From the NCBI GenBank assembly GCA_022497145.1, contig MU385915.1, positions 62,001 to 126,000 on the forward strand: a stretch of DNA of 64,000 nucleotides. The letters are read 5' to 3'. Shown here in pieces: positions 12,951 through 25,800 of the stretch. The DNA is from Rostrohypoxylon terebratum (lineage: Eukaryota; Ascomycota; Sordariomycetes; Xylariales; Hypoxylaceae). Within the stretch, counting starts at the first letter, position 1, and each line of letters starts with the position of its first letter. The translations under genes were made by a program, and so were the position numbers. The notes under the pieces were generated by a model. The model ran no database searches, was not told the DNA's origin, and was given only the letters and a program-made list of their open reading frames with translations.

Positions 12951-14414
12951 AAAGTCACGTCCCGCGAGCAGCTACGTTACACGCCCACCGCATCTATCTC
13001 TAGGTAGCATTCAAGTATCTACCTACGCACGCGCTGTCCAACGTAGCAGGCAACATGCCGTGACCAGCCCGGACTCCCGCACCAGACGGGAAGGCCCTAG
13101 GACCAAGGTTCGCCATGGCTACCCACCTGCCCAACCCGACCCGAAGCCGCACCGCGCACGAGCTGTCGTGCCACGAGCGTGCCGAACCTAAAAATATTTT
13201 AGCCTTGCCGCGACCCGCATCGCGATCTGGATGCCTCGTGGCCAGGTCTCTCAAATGCCTAATCGGCGAACCTAATCCCAGCTTTCCCACCTCTCTACCT
13301 CTCCACCTACTATCTGCTACCCTAATTCTACCCCTAACCCCCGTCCCTTACCTTGACCTTGTAATCTTTCTTTTGGGAAACCGGAGTTTTTCGGAGTCTG
13401 CCTTGACTTGCCTTGCCTTGACTTGGATTGACCTGGTTTGGTTAACCAAATGGGAAGAATGGCGTGGATATTATCGCGAATAGACAGCATATAGATAGAG
13501 ATACCAAGAACCCGCACAACTGCATATCGGAGCATGATTGTTTGATTGATTGTTTGTTTGTTTGATCGTTTGATTGAGAGGTACTTAGACCAAGTGACTT
13601 CCCTGTCGCTGATAAAATGGAATAAATAAAATGATGACACTCGTTGTCTCAAGATTTTACATGAATAATTTTCTTCCCATGCTAAGTAAGAGTGATCAGT
13701 TGTCCGCTAATTCGAATTCATACGCTTCGGGCTCACTTTTAGTGGTGAGATAGGGCGTAAGTGGATGCTAAGGATGCAGGTACATACAATACCTAAAAGA
13801 TTAGTCATCTGATCCTCGCGAAGAGAAAATTTTCAAAACAATAGCATCACCATCGAATATGTATGGGTGGAAAGAGAAAATAATTCATTCGTTTTCAGTT
13901 CCCCATGTGAGGAACACCTGTTACATAGAAGGAAATTTCATTTGTGACCGTACTAGCGCAATATTCCCTTGAAAACCATGCGCGATGTGATCAGTGATCA
14001 ATGCCCCTGAAGCATCGGCACACAATATCCCAGCAAAGCAAATCCCATGACTCCGTTTTTCCGTGATATGACTTCTTTTTTTCCCTGAACCGGGTGGGTT
14101 ACTATCTGACCCCTTTTTTCAGTCGTATCATGCCGTCCAATTGAGATGACCCGACTTTTACCAAACTGCGACCTGCCATAGTGACCTACCCGCACGTAGG
14201 GTCAACCATAAAGAAGAGAATATGCAAAGGGTGTTTTGCCGAATATTTTGAGAAGATGGTGCACCATCCCAATCATCCACTGCTCTGGCAACCTTTTCCA
14301 AAGGCCTCGGTCGCCGTCCACCTCCATAAACTGTTTAGGGGTAATCGATGCTGTGAAATGAGATATCGAATTGCCGCTTTTGAAAGAAGTCGAGATGCTG
14401 AGTCGAATGCCTGC
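12951..14414. other. convergent intergenic region
   Basis: About 1.46 kb between the 3' ends of the phospholipase gene and GIS2. I see no gene. An open frame of 122 codons on the + strand (13115-13483) has no recognisable content and ends in repetitive text. Simple TTGATTG/TTTG words occur at about 13540-13575. Polyadenylation sites of both neighbours must lie here. Confidence 0.5.
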
Positions 14415-15551
14415 TTAGTTAGGGCACTGGGACTGAACGTGTCCAGGCTGCTGGCACTTGTAACAGATCTTTTCGCCCGCGGAAGAAGCCTTAGGGCAAT
14501 CCCGAGAAAAGTGACCATTCTCGCCACAGTTGTAGCACTTGCTGCCGTTCACGCACTCGCCTAGGCCCAGGTTAGAAAAGAGTGGATTTGTGTGATCAAT
14601 CTGACTCACGAGACATGTGGCCGTAACCACCGCAAGAGTAGCAGGTTTTACCGCCGCCCTGGCCGCCCTGACTACCATAGCCCGCGTTACCAAAGCCTCC
14701 GTAGGTGTTAGCGCCGTAGGCGTCAGGACAGTTGCGGGCGATGTGGCCGATCTTGCCACACTAAATTGAGGGCAAGTTAATCATATGACCAAGCGAAACG
14801 TAAATATCGCTGTAGCATACCTTGTAGCATTCCTGCGAGCCACCGGCCTGGCCGCCGAGAGGACCGCTGCTCTGAGGGCAGTCGCGGCTAATGTGGCCGG
14901 TCTGACCACATCGATAGCAGGACTTGGTATCCTTAGGCCCATCAGGGCATTCGCGGCCTAAATACACCATTCATTAGAGACTTTCAACCCAAATTAGAGC
15001 ATCAGAAGAGGCATACTAATATGGCCTTCGCCGCCACAGTTGTAGCTATAGAGAATATCAGTACATATTCAAGTTATCAGAAGGCAGAAATCGACTTACC
15101 ACTTAGGCGGTCCACGGTTAGGGCAGTCCCGGAGCTGAGGATTGGACGATTAGCATCAGCCGCACGTGCTACCTAACGATTAGATGGAATTCTTTTCACG
15201 CCACATACCTGGTGTCCAGTCTGGCCGCCTGTTTGAAGATGTTAGATAATTTTCCACCAAAAGATAGACCTGTTTGAGGTCGAATATTGAGATAAGGAAA
15301 AAGTTTGTTGCTAAACATTGCGCGAAATAGAGATGCCTCAATCCTTGCGCTCAGGCATAGCTAGAGCCGCGACGAATCAGGCAATAACTTGGTAATTGCT
15401 TGATAGCTTACCACGCGATGGAATCAAGCTCGCAAATGTCGCAAACATGAGTTTAAGGGGAAAACATATAAGACAAAGCTGTTGGGATATCGGGTGCGAT
15501 ATGTGGTTACTTACAGGTGTAGCAGGCACGGGAAGGGCCTTGGAAATCCAT
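14415..15551 (-). CDS. GIS2: seven-CCHC zinc-knuckle protein, Gis2/CNBP/Byr3 type
   Basis: Single-stranded nucleic-acid-binding protein of the Gis2 (yeast), Byr3 (fission yeast), CNBP (animal) family, associated with translation and mRNPs. Seven exons: 15551-15515, 15228-15209, 15134-15100, 15045-15017, 14957-14821, 14760-14610 and 14560-14415; exactly 555 nt, 184 residues. All six introns have GT..AG ends and restore one frame. The protein is almost only seven CCHC knuckles: CYTCGQTGHQLRDC, CYNCGGEGHISREC, CYRCGQTGHISRDC, CYKCGKIGHIARNC, CYSCGGYGHMSREC, CYNCGENGHFSRDC and CYKCQQPGHVQSQC. A Gly/Tyr/Gln-rich linker separates knuckles 4 and 5. Intron 1 is 286 nt; the others are 49-74 nt. Exons 2-4 are only 20, 35 and 29 nt, so simple gene finders are likely to miss the N-terminus. 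Knuckle number matches Gis2/CNBP exactly. Confidence 0.94.
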
Positions 15552-18500
15552 GATAATATTGGTGAGTCGGCGAGGTCTTTCTTGAGTCTTGAATCTATGA
15601 GAATAGCGCGTTAGTCTCAGAAGACGCGTGACCAGCATGCTATGCGATGGTGGGTTGAAGTGAATGCGCCCTGCTCCAAGTGGATTTTTAAGTACTAATT
15701 TCCAAGCTGTGAAGTTGTCGTCTCATTGGAAGTTTGGAAGAATTTTCAGGTACCGTTCAACCACCCAAGTAACAAATGACAAGGAATGAATGTTAGGACA
15801 AGGTAGTGCAGGACCAAATGGGTAGGTGCCTATTGGCGCTGTGTGTAGGGCGAGGGGTGGGGTGAATAGGCGACGATATGTGCGCTGCGTGGTGGGGTCG
15901 TGCTTGATATGGGTACAAGGGCAGGAAAAAAAAAAGCTTGGTGGAGGGGTTCTTGATGGATGGCGAATGGCAAATGGCGAATGACATCCAACATGAATTT
16001 GATTTAGCATAGGATGTTTAACTTACCACGAGTACAAGAGTACTAAGTAGTTGTCCAATGCGAACAAGTGTGTTTTATGAGAAATGTGGTAAACGTGTGA
16101 CAATCTTGACGTCTGATGCTATGATCAGATATTGAAGTTCAAGGCTGCTGGCGTCGATATGTAGAATGGAGACTGAAGAAGAAGAAGAAAATAGTAATAC
16201 GTCAGTTACAAGGTTTGCACGGCGATGGAGTGATGCGTCAGATATGTCTCTGCTGGCGAGGTAGTACCAGTTAGACTGGTAAGACTGGTATGCTAAACGA
16301 ACAAGGAGGTCGGTATGGAATGAAAGTAGGTGGTAGTGGTATGTGTTGTATGTGTTTGGTGGAAAAGATTTTGATGTAAATAGTTTGGAAGATTTTAAGT
16401 ACTACCTAGTAGCTACCTACTGGGTAGTAAGTGGTAGATTTGGTGGGGTTCAAACTATGTCCACGGTACATACAGCGACGGAAAGGCAGGTACGGGCAAG
16501 CACCGTATGAATATGTCCCTAGGCAGGAACAAAATGCTTGCCAGCAGAGATTTGAAGGGAAGTGCGATCCATATAAATAGTTGTAATATCTTGAATGTAT
16601 GAGGAGAGGGAAAGTGCGATAAGGGAGACAGGTTAAAGTTCAAGTTGGCAGGTACACATGGATATGTAGTCTGGTAGCCCTGGAGTTTAATAAACGGCTG
16701 TTGTACCTGCCTTAATCCTGCTTGTATGTATGGAAGTATCAAACGTTGACCGTTGACCGTTGACCGGATTGGATGGAGGTTGAGATGATTATGAAATACT
16801 AACATACCTTTTTGGGGGGGAGAACGGGTGGCGTATCAGAATAGGAATAGGAACAGGGACGTGGCGAGTGTGAGTAAGTAAGAGTAAGGGTAAAAGGAAG
16901 ATATCGTAGACAACTGCTGCGGAGAAAATTCTTCTAGAGATGTGTTCGGTCTGATCGCCGTCAGATTTGCTTTGCGCACGTAAACTACTACTAACAAGTA
17001 CAGTGTAGTTTAGGTATCCATGGATGTATTGTACTGCGTATGTAGGTGCTCCAGCTGCTACTGGATATTGTTGTCGATGGATCTAAAAAAAATATTTTTG
17101 TGGGAATCGCCAATTTCCTACCAAAATTCCAATTTTTTACCATTTTTTCTGCCATTTTAGCGTCTAGATAACAATAACACGTGCATTTCCTTTACCGCCT
17201 ATACCTAGTACCTAGTACCGTTATTTACCCATATGGAACATAATTCTGATATCCATCTTTTCCCAATGGCAAGAATGCTATCTGTCAGTTCTGGGCAACG
17301 GCAATCTTGGAAACCCTAGACTTGATCAAGAAGGATGTTCGAGGTCCATACTGGCGCACCAAAGCATTATAGGTGGGTATATCGTCCAATCGTCCAATAT
17401 TGCAGGAACATTGACTTAGGTACTTGTTACCTATACTGTGGTCTTCGAGCTCAATTTGATATTTATATGGATATGTATAACGCCCCAGTCAAGTCAAAAC
17501 GGACATGAAGTATGGATCATAGGTTAGACATTGGTTTGCCATCTATGGATGTGTTCCATCCTAACAATTAGTTTACCATACACAGTACCTAGATATACAA
17601 GGCGTACGGTGTGAATTTCACTATCAATACCAGAAGTTTTTTTATTCAACTTTGCTGACATTGGGTTTCTAATCAAGATACCTTGCTCTACAATGGCTGG
17701 TATATTGAAGTATATTTCCCTTATAGACACCATCTATTATCTTGTCTTATATTCCGGGTCTATATGTAGGTAGCTACTACCTTAGAAACTTCCCAAGTTA
17801 TAATATCTCGTTGCTGCAGTATCCAGGTAAGTTATTTAAGCATATTACCCACTACCGAAAGTGTCACACTTCAATCTATTAAACTCCTGTGATGTCGTTG
17901 AGACCAGATAGGCGATTACTTCCGACCAAGATTGATAATCCGTTCGGCGTGATTTGTAACTCGATTAGATATCCTACAAGATAGCATATAGGTGCCTATA
18001 GCAAATTAGCAACACCTCTTCACATAGAGCAACCCACGTTCCCATTCTCCGTCCCAAATTGCTACAGCTATATACTTCAGGTTGAAAGCCGGTTAGATCC
18101 ATCCATATTGTAACCTCCATAGATCTTTTCCGCTGTAGATTCTTATTTGTCATAATCTTCAATTCTCAGGCAATGCCAATACATTGACAGTGCAATAAGG
18201 TAATGAAATTCAGATTCTACCGATCCGGAGCTCATAACTCCGGTTTGCTATATAGGTAGAAGTCGATCCGATCTCCTAAGATTACAGATACTCAGTCAGG
18301 TTGTACGTAGACGTGATGACATCCACGAATGTCGATATCTTAAAGACTTAGGACCTTAGGTATTAGGTCCTAGGGTCCTAGGGTCTAGAGATGGGGACAA
18401 AAGGTGGACTGGGAGCCCTCGTATTGTGCGTGCATCTTGCAGGATGGGGAAAGAATATGCAGCCCTATTTCGAACATTTACTTGGCCATAATTGGAAATG

Positions 18501-19073
18501 ACCCGTTTTGTCCATTTGAACTTTGCAAGCTACCAGGCTGCCCAGGTGCCCAATGTGACGAAATGACTACGGATGAATAGGGTTTAAATGATTGAAGGGG
18601 AGAAGGATCATCTCTCTTCTCTTATGACGTATGCATAGGTGATTATTTCTAAAGGAGAGCTCCTTCGTATCCTTCGTACATATAGAAGATAATTGAGGTT
18701 GTTCCTTCCAACATCTTGTGTTCAAAGTTGGCGCCGTCTTGACGGAACTTTAAAATGTGACCTCAGAAGGGCTAGGGTAGGGTCCTGTAGTGGGGGCACA
18801 GGGGAGCTTAACAGGACACGGACTAAATGTTTACATCCTGGTGGTGATTCACTAGTGGGGTAATGATAGGAAGGTGCTTCTCGGCGCGTCTGCCTCAATT
18901 GAATTCGCGCTCGCGTCATTCAAGCTTCCAAAACTTGCTCTTCCATTTCTCCTCTTCAACTCTTTCTCATTCAAACTGTTCAGCTCAAGCTTTTCGACAC
19001 TAGAGACCTGCTACACAATGCATCTAAATCTATAGGTTTTCTGGGAATTCGATTCCGCTCAACCGGTTCCAGA
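15552..19073. other. long divergent intergenic region between GIS2 and SAE2
   Basis: About 3.5 kb without a recognised gene. It carries the divergent promoters and leaders of GIS2 and the Sae2 gene. CCTAGG/GGTAC/TAGGTA clusters lie at about 16399-16430, 17201-17220 and 18348-18385. A GTTGACC word is repeated three times in a row at about 16743-16764. Open frames of 60-116 codons here have no recognisable content. No tRNA was found. Confidence 0.5.
19018..19035 (+). promoter_or_regulatory. minimal upstream ORF before the Sae2 gene
   Basis: A five-codon frame (M-H-L-N-L-stop) ends 38 nt before the Sae2 ATG at 19074. If the transcript starts upstream of 19018 it would be met first by scanning ribosomes and could lower translation. 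The transcript start is not visible, so its use is inferred. Confidence 0.35.
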
Positions 19074-21429
19074 ATGGAGAATTGGTTCAAGGAAGTGGGT
19101 AGACCCGCCCTATTTAACGCCCTTACCGGTGCCTGCGATCAAATTGACAACGTTCTCGGTGCAGGTGTGTGTAGACTATATCATAAACATTCTCGATCTA
19201 TGAATACTTACTTATATTATACAATTAGAACTTAAATCTCGTTTAGAAGAGAACACGCGGCTTTCTACGGAGATCGAACATTTGAGAAACCAGGTCTCCG
19301 ATGTAAATCAGCTAAGAGAGGAGAATCGATCTCTGCAGAAGGAAATTCGGAATCTCAAGGACGATAAGCATCCTGATAACTATAGTAATTCCCGACCTCC
19401 TCTCGCCCCAAAGTCCGCAGACCAAATATCAAACTCGAGGCGACCTATCGAATTGGGCGAACCTAAACTCGATGGCTTGAAATTTTCTGAGCTCAAGGAA
19501 GAGCACCTCAAGCTTAGGGGAAACTACACAAAATTGCGCGAGAAGTATTCGAAGCTTGAAGATGCTCATACGAAATTGAACCAGCGGCTTCGTGACATAA
19601 AAAAGGCATACAATCAATGGATGGACCATGCTAACCAACTAAATGACTTATGTCAGAAACGTAGCCGTACGATTAAGAAGCTAGAGGCTAAACTAGGCGC
19701 TGCTGCAGCCAGGACTTATGCCCCTTCCAATGCCAGTTTCTCCTCCGACAGCCCTGTTCCCCAGTTGGCCGCACCTAACGTACCTACTGAACTTGAATTG
19801 ATAGGAGCAGGTTCCGTGTCGAGGGAGTCTCCATTACTATGGCCACCTGCTAATGCGAACGGTGCCCATCATGAGCCTGACGGCATCATTTCTACCCCGC
19901 AATCACGATTCGATCCAGCAAGAGACGCCGCGCCTCACTCGGAAGGCCAAATAAGCACACAGGAGGAAGATGAAGCTTTATTACCACCTCTTCCACGTGA
20001 TCAAAGTGCAGCTTTGGAAGAGGTACTCATCAAGCACGAGCCATCATCAGATGCCCCCGTTATAGTGTCTGAGCGTCGTCTGCGCAAGAGGAAGCACGAT
20101 GACAACCAGCCAGGGGAGTCTCGAGCTGAAATGAAAGTGAAGGCAGAAGAGAACGACTCTGATCCTCGGGTTATCAATGAGCGTCGCCAATTTGTGCCGC
20201 ACGAAAGCATCGATTTCGATGCTGAAGGGGGTAGAGTGGATACACCCCGGAAGCGCAATAAGATCAGTTTTGCGTTGGAAACTTCCCCTCTCTCGAATGA
20301 GGCTGATGGTCTAGTCGAGAGTCCAATAGCACCCAGCCGCCTTTCTATTTTTCAACGATCTTATCTGCGCGCTAGAGGTACACGTACTGGAGTCGATGCG
20401 TTAGGTCTACGGACTACTGTACGAACTAGCGCCCCTTCCACGCTGGAAATTTCAGACCATAGTAGTACTACACCTCGACAACGACCAAAAAGCAGCATTA
20501 CAGCACCGAAAAACGAGTTGTCTTTATCTAATGGAATTTTGAGCCTTTCGGAAGACGGTGATCAATATGATACTACGACGGTGAACAAAGAAAAGCCATC
20601 GAAGTCTGACCGACTTCGGCAACTTCTCAATGACCCACCAAGAGATAAGACAATCACTCCAAGTGAGAGTCTACTCTCAGAGCAGATGATTCTGCCGAGA
20701 TACTCGGAGTCACGAGTCCCACAGAGACGTGAGCTACCATTTGCGAAAATTGGCGGATCGATGTCCCTTGAGAAAAGAGCCAAGACAACTATGCCACTAG
20801 ACACACTGGAACCAGCAAACCGGAGACGAGCTTCCACAAGCTCTGTAACGAGGAGAATTACAGGCCGGCCTTCCGAAAGAAGATCAATAGGTAGTGTGGT
20901 TGATGATGCGACACCTTTGAGGGAACGTCCGAAATCCCAGCTAGGCATCAAAGACTTCAAAGTTAACCCGGATGCCAACGAAGGATATGACTTCGCTTTT
21001 ACCGATGTTGTTCGAGACAAAAATGAGCGAAATAGCCTAATTGGATGTGTTCGGGAGGATTGTTGCGGGCCGACATTTCGACTGCAAGCGCGCGCCCAGC
21101 GTAGCCAAACTAGCGCACCAGACTTCCAAACGTTGTTAGAGAAATATCTAGGTGATGATGCATGGAAGTTAGCCACGATGACCAAACGAGAGAAGGAAGA
21201 TTTATGGGTAGAGGCTAAGACACAAGAGCTTGCTAACGAACAAGGCAAACATCGCCATAGATTCCACCGGGCGGCGTCTCCAGCAGGCTATTGGCGAACA
21301 GATTTTCCCAGTACCCAAGAAGAGCAGCGGGATAAGGAAGAGTCGGCCAAGATGACACGGAAAATCGTGGAGGAAAGATATCGGGAAGCTATGCGTCCGG
21401 GAGGTAGATGGTTGTTTAGAGACGAGTGA
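19074..21429 (+). CDS. SAE2: Sae2/Ctp1/CtIP-family DNA end-resection factor
   Basis: Cofactor of the Mre11-Rad50-Nbs1/Xrs2 nuclease in double-strand-break end resection, nuclear. Two exons: 19074-19164 and 19229-21429 (64-nt intron, donor GTGTGTGT, acceptor ATTAG), 763 residues. Residues 1 to about 170 are a coiled coil rich in Leu/Glu/Lys, the probable oligomerisation part. A long Ser/Pro/acidic disordered middle follows, with basic clusters such as RRLRKRKHD. The conserved C-terminal domain begins near 607 (FKVNPDANEGYDFAFTDVVR) and includes a Cys cluster (CVREDCCG, about 637-644) and the GKHRHRFHR box (about 703-711). Then comes SPAGYWRTDFPSTQE, whose Ser714-Pro sits where CtIP and Sae2 carry their essential CDK site, and whose Thr726-Gln resembles an ATM/ATR site. 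The start is the first ATG able to splice in frame. Confidence 0.93.
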
Positions 21430-22501
21430 GTTCCAACTTGCTGCCAAAATCCGGATGCATATTAGGGACAACTCTACAACGGGTTAATGTTTGCTGGCTT
21501 CGGGTTGAATGGCATACATTAATCATCCAGGGGCGTCTTATTTTGGTAGGACATGTTGCTACCTACCTTGCCACTTAGGAGGTACATATTTATATATATC
21601 GAAGCATAGCATTACATGAAGCATCGGCATAAATAGAGTAATGAATACCTATGGGATTCTGTAGTTGGATGTTATTTGGCGTTGAGCTTAGTAAATATCG
21701 TCGAATATTCTAAGGTCGGTAGGTATCATATACTAGAACGAATACCCGCTTTCCTTGGCGCTTCCAAGTCATCCCAATCTACCGGCAATGTGGTAACATA
21801 GAAACTTTATAATAAAAAGTCATGAAGTTCCTGAAACTCAATTGCTGAGCTGTCCATGAGTTGCATGGAAACTTTAGGTACCTAACGGATGCTTACCTAG
21901 TAGGTGATCCGATCCATACGAGGACCTACTGCTGTACATCCTATATTACAGTTTTCTTCGTAGAATAGCCTTTCCATTTCTATGAATATCTGGAGGGAGA
22001 AGGATTTCCACATGTATATTTGCAAGGAAGTTCGAAAACCACTGTTAGACCAAAAGCTTCCAAAAAAAAAACATAAACATTGAAGAGGTTGCCTACTGCC
22101 AGGTGCTACATAATATTCCAACCTTGAAGGTTCAAATGTTGCTTAGGTACCTAGGTACATATGTACATTCAATGTTCCTGAATACCCCGAGGTACGTACT
22201 ACATACTAGCTACGTACTCCTAAAACTCCTAAGCAAAGTGGAAATTGTGGCTGGTGTTTGGTGGCTAAGCAGCTACCCTGATCAACCAGGGTGTGGGATT
22301 GGACCGAGTCAAATGTAAGAGGGTCCGAAAACTTTCGAAAAAGTCAGAAAACAAATTATTAGCTCCCGAATTGATCTCATCCCGAACCAACTTCATACAC
22401 AACACACGCGAGCCATTCGGATATTGCCGTTTCAACTGGCTCAACTTCTACCCCCAACCTTTGCATTTTCTTCATCACATTCCCTCGTCTCTTTTGATTT
22501 T

Positions 22502-22525
22502 GATTCTGATTCTGATTCTGATTCT
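22502..22525 (+). repeat. (GATTCT)4 hexanucleotide repeat
   Basis: Four perfect copies of GATTCT, preceded by an imperfect GATTTT copy, about 275 nt before the deubiquitinase start and probably in or near its leader. Confidence 0.8.
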
Positions 22526-22539
22526 CTCCCAAGTTTTGC

Positions 22540-22599
22540 ATGGGGCAGCGTCACTCATTTACCTTGTTGCCCTCTCTTGCGGAAGTGGATTGGAGCTGA
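22540..22599 (+). promoter_or_regulatory. upstream ORF, 19 codons, in the deubiquitinase leader
   Basis: An ATG at 22540 opens a 19-codon frame ending in TGA at 22599, well before the main start at 22800. Whether it is transcribed depends on the unseen transcription start or on splicing of the leader. Confidence 0.3.
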
Positions 22600-22779
22600 T
22601 AACTAAGCGTGACGCACAACAGCCCAGATCCAGACGTATTCCAACGCGCAAGCATCAGCAAACCGCAAACCGCGACCCTAGCCTTGTCGGTCAGCACGTC
22701 CGCCCCCGCGAACTAATCAATAATTGCGATTTACGTATTGGCGACGAAGGTCGCAGAAGCGGTGGATAGCCACTGCTTC

Positions 22780-22803
22780 ATGAACCCCAAGCCGGCAAGA
22801 TGA
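22780..22803 (+). promoter_or_regulatory. seven-codon upstream ORF overlapping the deubiquitinase ATG (ATGA)
   Basis: The frame M-N-P-K-P-A-R ends in a TGA that shares two bases with the main ATG (ATGA at 22800-22803). A ribosome that reads it terminates exactly at the main start, an arrangement that can support termination-coupled reinitiation. This is seen in the sequence; the regulatory role is inferred. Confidence 0.4.
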
Positions 22804-25800
22804 ATGGTAATCATCTGCCGGCTGGGCAGCCTGGAGGAGGAGTCGGCGGAGGTGTGGTGAGAGGACAAGTCGATATGGGACCGGGCACAGGACCAGCTGG
22901 TGGTCGCCAACGACGACCGCCGCAGCCTCAATATCCAACACACCATCAAATACAGCATCAGCATCAGCATCAGTACTACTACCAACAGCATGCCAGCCCA
23001 ATGTACCACAATAACTACATGACTCCCTATCCCCAGAGCTACCAGGCTCCCCACCACTATCAGAACGGTGTGATGGCCAACAACCATTATATGCAGTACA
23101 ACCCGTACCCCCAACGATCCCCTCCCGCGCTACATCAACAGTACGCTCCTATAGTGTCGTCTAGCATGCAATCTCCACACCAGCCTTACCCTCGACCACT
23201 TCCACCACCGCAACAACAACAACAACCGCTACATCAACATCAACACCAACATCAACATCAACACCAGCACCAACACCAACACCAACACCAACCGCCACCG
23301 CAACCGCAACAACCTTCTCCGGCACTTTCGACCCCTCCTCCTCCTTATGTGGCAGCGCCGCCACCTCCACCTGTCTCTGTACCTGAGACGCCTTCCTCTA
23401 CGCAATCTTCGCATGCTCCACCACCTCCCTCGACACCACCCACTCCACAAAATCAGGAAATCGCCACTACCACTCCAGATGTCGAGCTACGGTCAGAACT
23501 ACCGTTTAGACCTCCCGTATGCGTTGCCCTATTATTTTGACCCTTCCCTGTTCCAGCTAACACCCATTCTAGCTACCGTGGCTATCGCGACCTGACGTAC
23601 CCTTCCCAGCCAAATCCGCACGATCCAAGAGAAGGCGGCGAATACAAGACCCAAACGCCGAATCAGTTGAGTTACCCTCGAATCAGGGAAAAGGATCAGA
23701 GTCTGAGGCTATAACTCATGAAGAGGCCGCGAAGGACGATGGTTCATTACCTGAAACTCCCACGCTCAAGTCCGTGGTTGCTGCTGGCCTGAACGGCACT
23801 AGCACCAACGCATCTACGCATTCAGAAACTCCATCAACACAAGACTTGCCGTCGGAAGTTGCCCATTCAACCTCACCTTCTACTCCTCAATCGGTCCATG
23901 CAGCCCTCCAGTCTCCTACTGCTTCATCTGTTACCCCCACCAAGACAAAGCCCGCCTCTCGGGCAGCTGTGCCAGCTGTCCCCATCGTTCCCGTACTTCC
24001 TTCCAAGCCAAGTTTTAAGGATACAGCTTCGTCCAGTGTTGAGCCTAAGACATCAGAAGGAAAGCAGTCTGCATCGCAAGCGACGGCTGAAGTGCCTACG
24101 ACGGAGAGCTCGTCTGAACCCGTCCAGGCTGAAACCAAACTTGAATCAGCACCCGCCCCCGTAAAAACAGGACCGAAACTTTGGACTGGATTATTCGCCC
24201 GCCCAACGCCCAGTCCTTCCGCGACTGGCGTCGCTGGAACGGGTTCTACAGGCACTAGCGCAACGACGACCGGCGTGGTTCCCGACGGTGCGGCTCAGGG
24301 TAATGGAAGCGTAGGTGTGGGTAGTTTTACGAAGTCAAACGCAAGTTCTTTAGCCGAGGCTTTGCGGGCTTACAACGTTAGTAGTGATAGGAAAATCGCC
24401 TTCCTGGAACCGAGGGGCTTAATCAATACCGGGAACATGTGTTATATGAATTCCGTAAGTTGCGGTCGTTTGACTGATGTGGAATAGTGAACTAACAATG
24501 TGGCTAGGTTTTACAAGTTTTAATTTTCTGTATTCCATTTTATGACTTCCTGGACCAGGTTGGGAAAAAAGCAGCGCATAGTTTCAAGAGCGAGACACCC
24601 TTAATTGATGCCATGTGAGTTTTTTCTTTTTTCTGGATATCCATTTAGACTATATCGATACTAATTCATTTCATAGGATTATGTTCATGAAGGAGTATAA
24701 GGTTATTGATTCCGCAGTATCAGTTGAGCAACTTCGCCGAAGACTCAAAAACGAGGAGCTCGAACAATATGGCGAGCCTTTTACCCCCGAGTTTGTCTAT
24801 GATGCTATAAGAAAGCTTCCTAGATTTGCCAGCATGCGGGTAAGTTGACTTTCAATTCATATCGAATTAATCTAATGGGACTACATAGCGTGGCCACCAA
24901 CAAGACGCCGAAGAGTTTCTCGGTTTTCTACTTGAAGCACTGCATGACGAATGCGCCCAAGTGATGCGCCACCTGCTTAATTCGGCCGGAAATTCTGCGA
25001 CCGGCTCTCCTTCGGCAACGTCACCGACGAGCGCAACAGATACCAACGATTGGCTAGAAGTAGGGCGCCGCCAACGCGCTGCTATCACTCGATCGTCCGG
25101 GCATCCAGTTGCGTTGTCTCCGATCAGCAAAGTATTTGGCGGGCAGCTCAGGTCCGAATTAAGGGTATCAGGTCTACAGGACTCGGTGACTCTGGAGCCG
25201 TTCCAGCCACTTCAATTAGACATCGGTTCTCCTCAAGTTCACAACATCGTTGATGCGTTGAAGGGCCTTACTACGCCTGAGACCCTGCACGGCGATTTTG
25301 GGTCTTCAAGGGGGAAAGATGCGGTTGCTGTCAAACAGGTATTCATCGAATCTCTACCACCAGTCCTCATTCTCCACTTGAAGCGTTTCCAGTTCGATAC
25401 CGAGGGCACTGGAACCGTCAAGATCTGGAAAAAGGTTGGGTATCCGCTCGAGCTCGAACTTCCCAAGGAAATCTTTTCGCGACAGAAGAGAAACAGTTTC
25501 CTCGCAGAAGGTCAGGGCTTCCCTAAGTACCGATTGATTGCTGTAGTCTACCATCATGGCAAGAACGCCAGTGGTGGTCACTACACCGTAGATCTTAGGC
25601 GACAGGATAGCCGCGAATGGATCCGCCTGGATGATACGGTGATCCGACGAGTAAGAAGCGAAGACGTGGCAGAAGGTGGCGCCGAGGATGAGCGCACCAA
25701 ATCCTCAACTCGAACAGACAAGAAGGACGGTACCGTTAGCAGTTCCGGCAACAGATTTGAGGGAATCGGCGACAACGAGACAGGTGACGACGAGGGATGG

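Larger units (their letters stand above)
21430..22799. other. intergenic region and leader of the deubiquitinase gene
   Basis: About 1.37 kb. No gene is seen. It holds the 3' end of the Sae2 gene, a GGTACCTAGGTAC cluster at about 22143-22165, and the leader of the next gene, which contains a hexanucleotide repeat (22502-22525) and two short upstream frames described separately. From about 22490 the + strand is rich in TTC and GAT words. Confidence 0.5.

Noticed and set aside
13115..13483. 122-codon frame after the phospholipase gene
   Set aside because: Lies in a convergent 3' region, has repetitive Leu/Pro text at its end and no recognised motif.
23161..23450. antisense frames of Val/Ala/Gly or Arg/Leu repeats
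   Set aside because: They mirror the His/Gln/Pro codon repeats of the deubiquitinase N-terminus.
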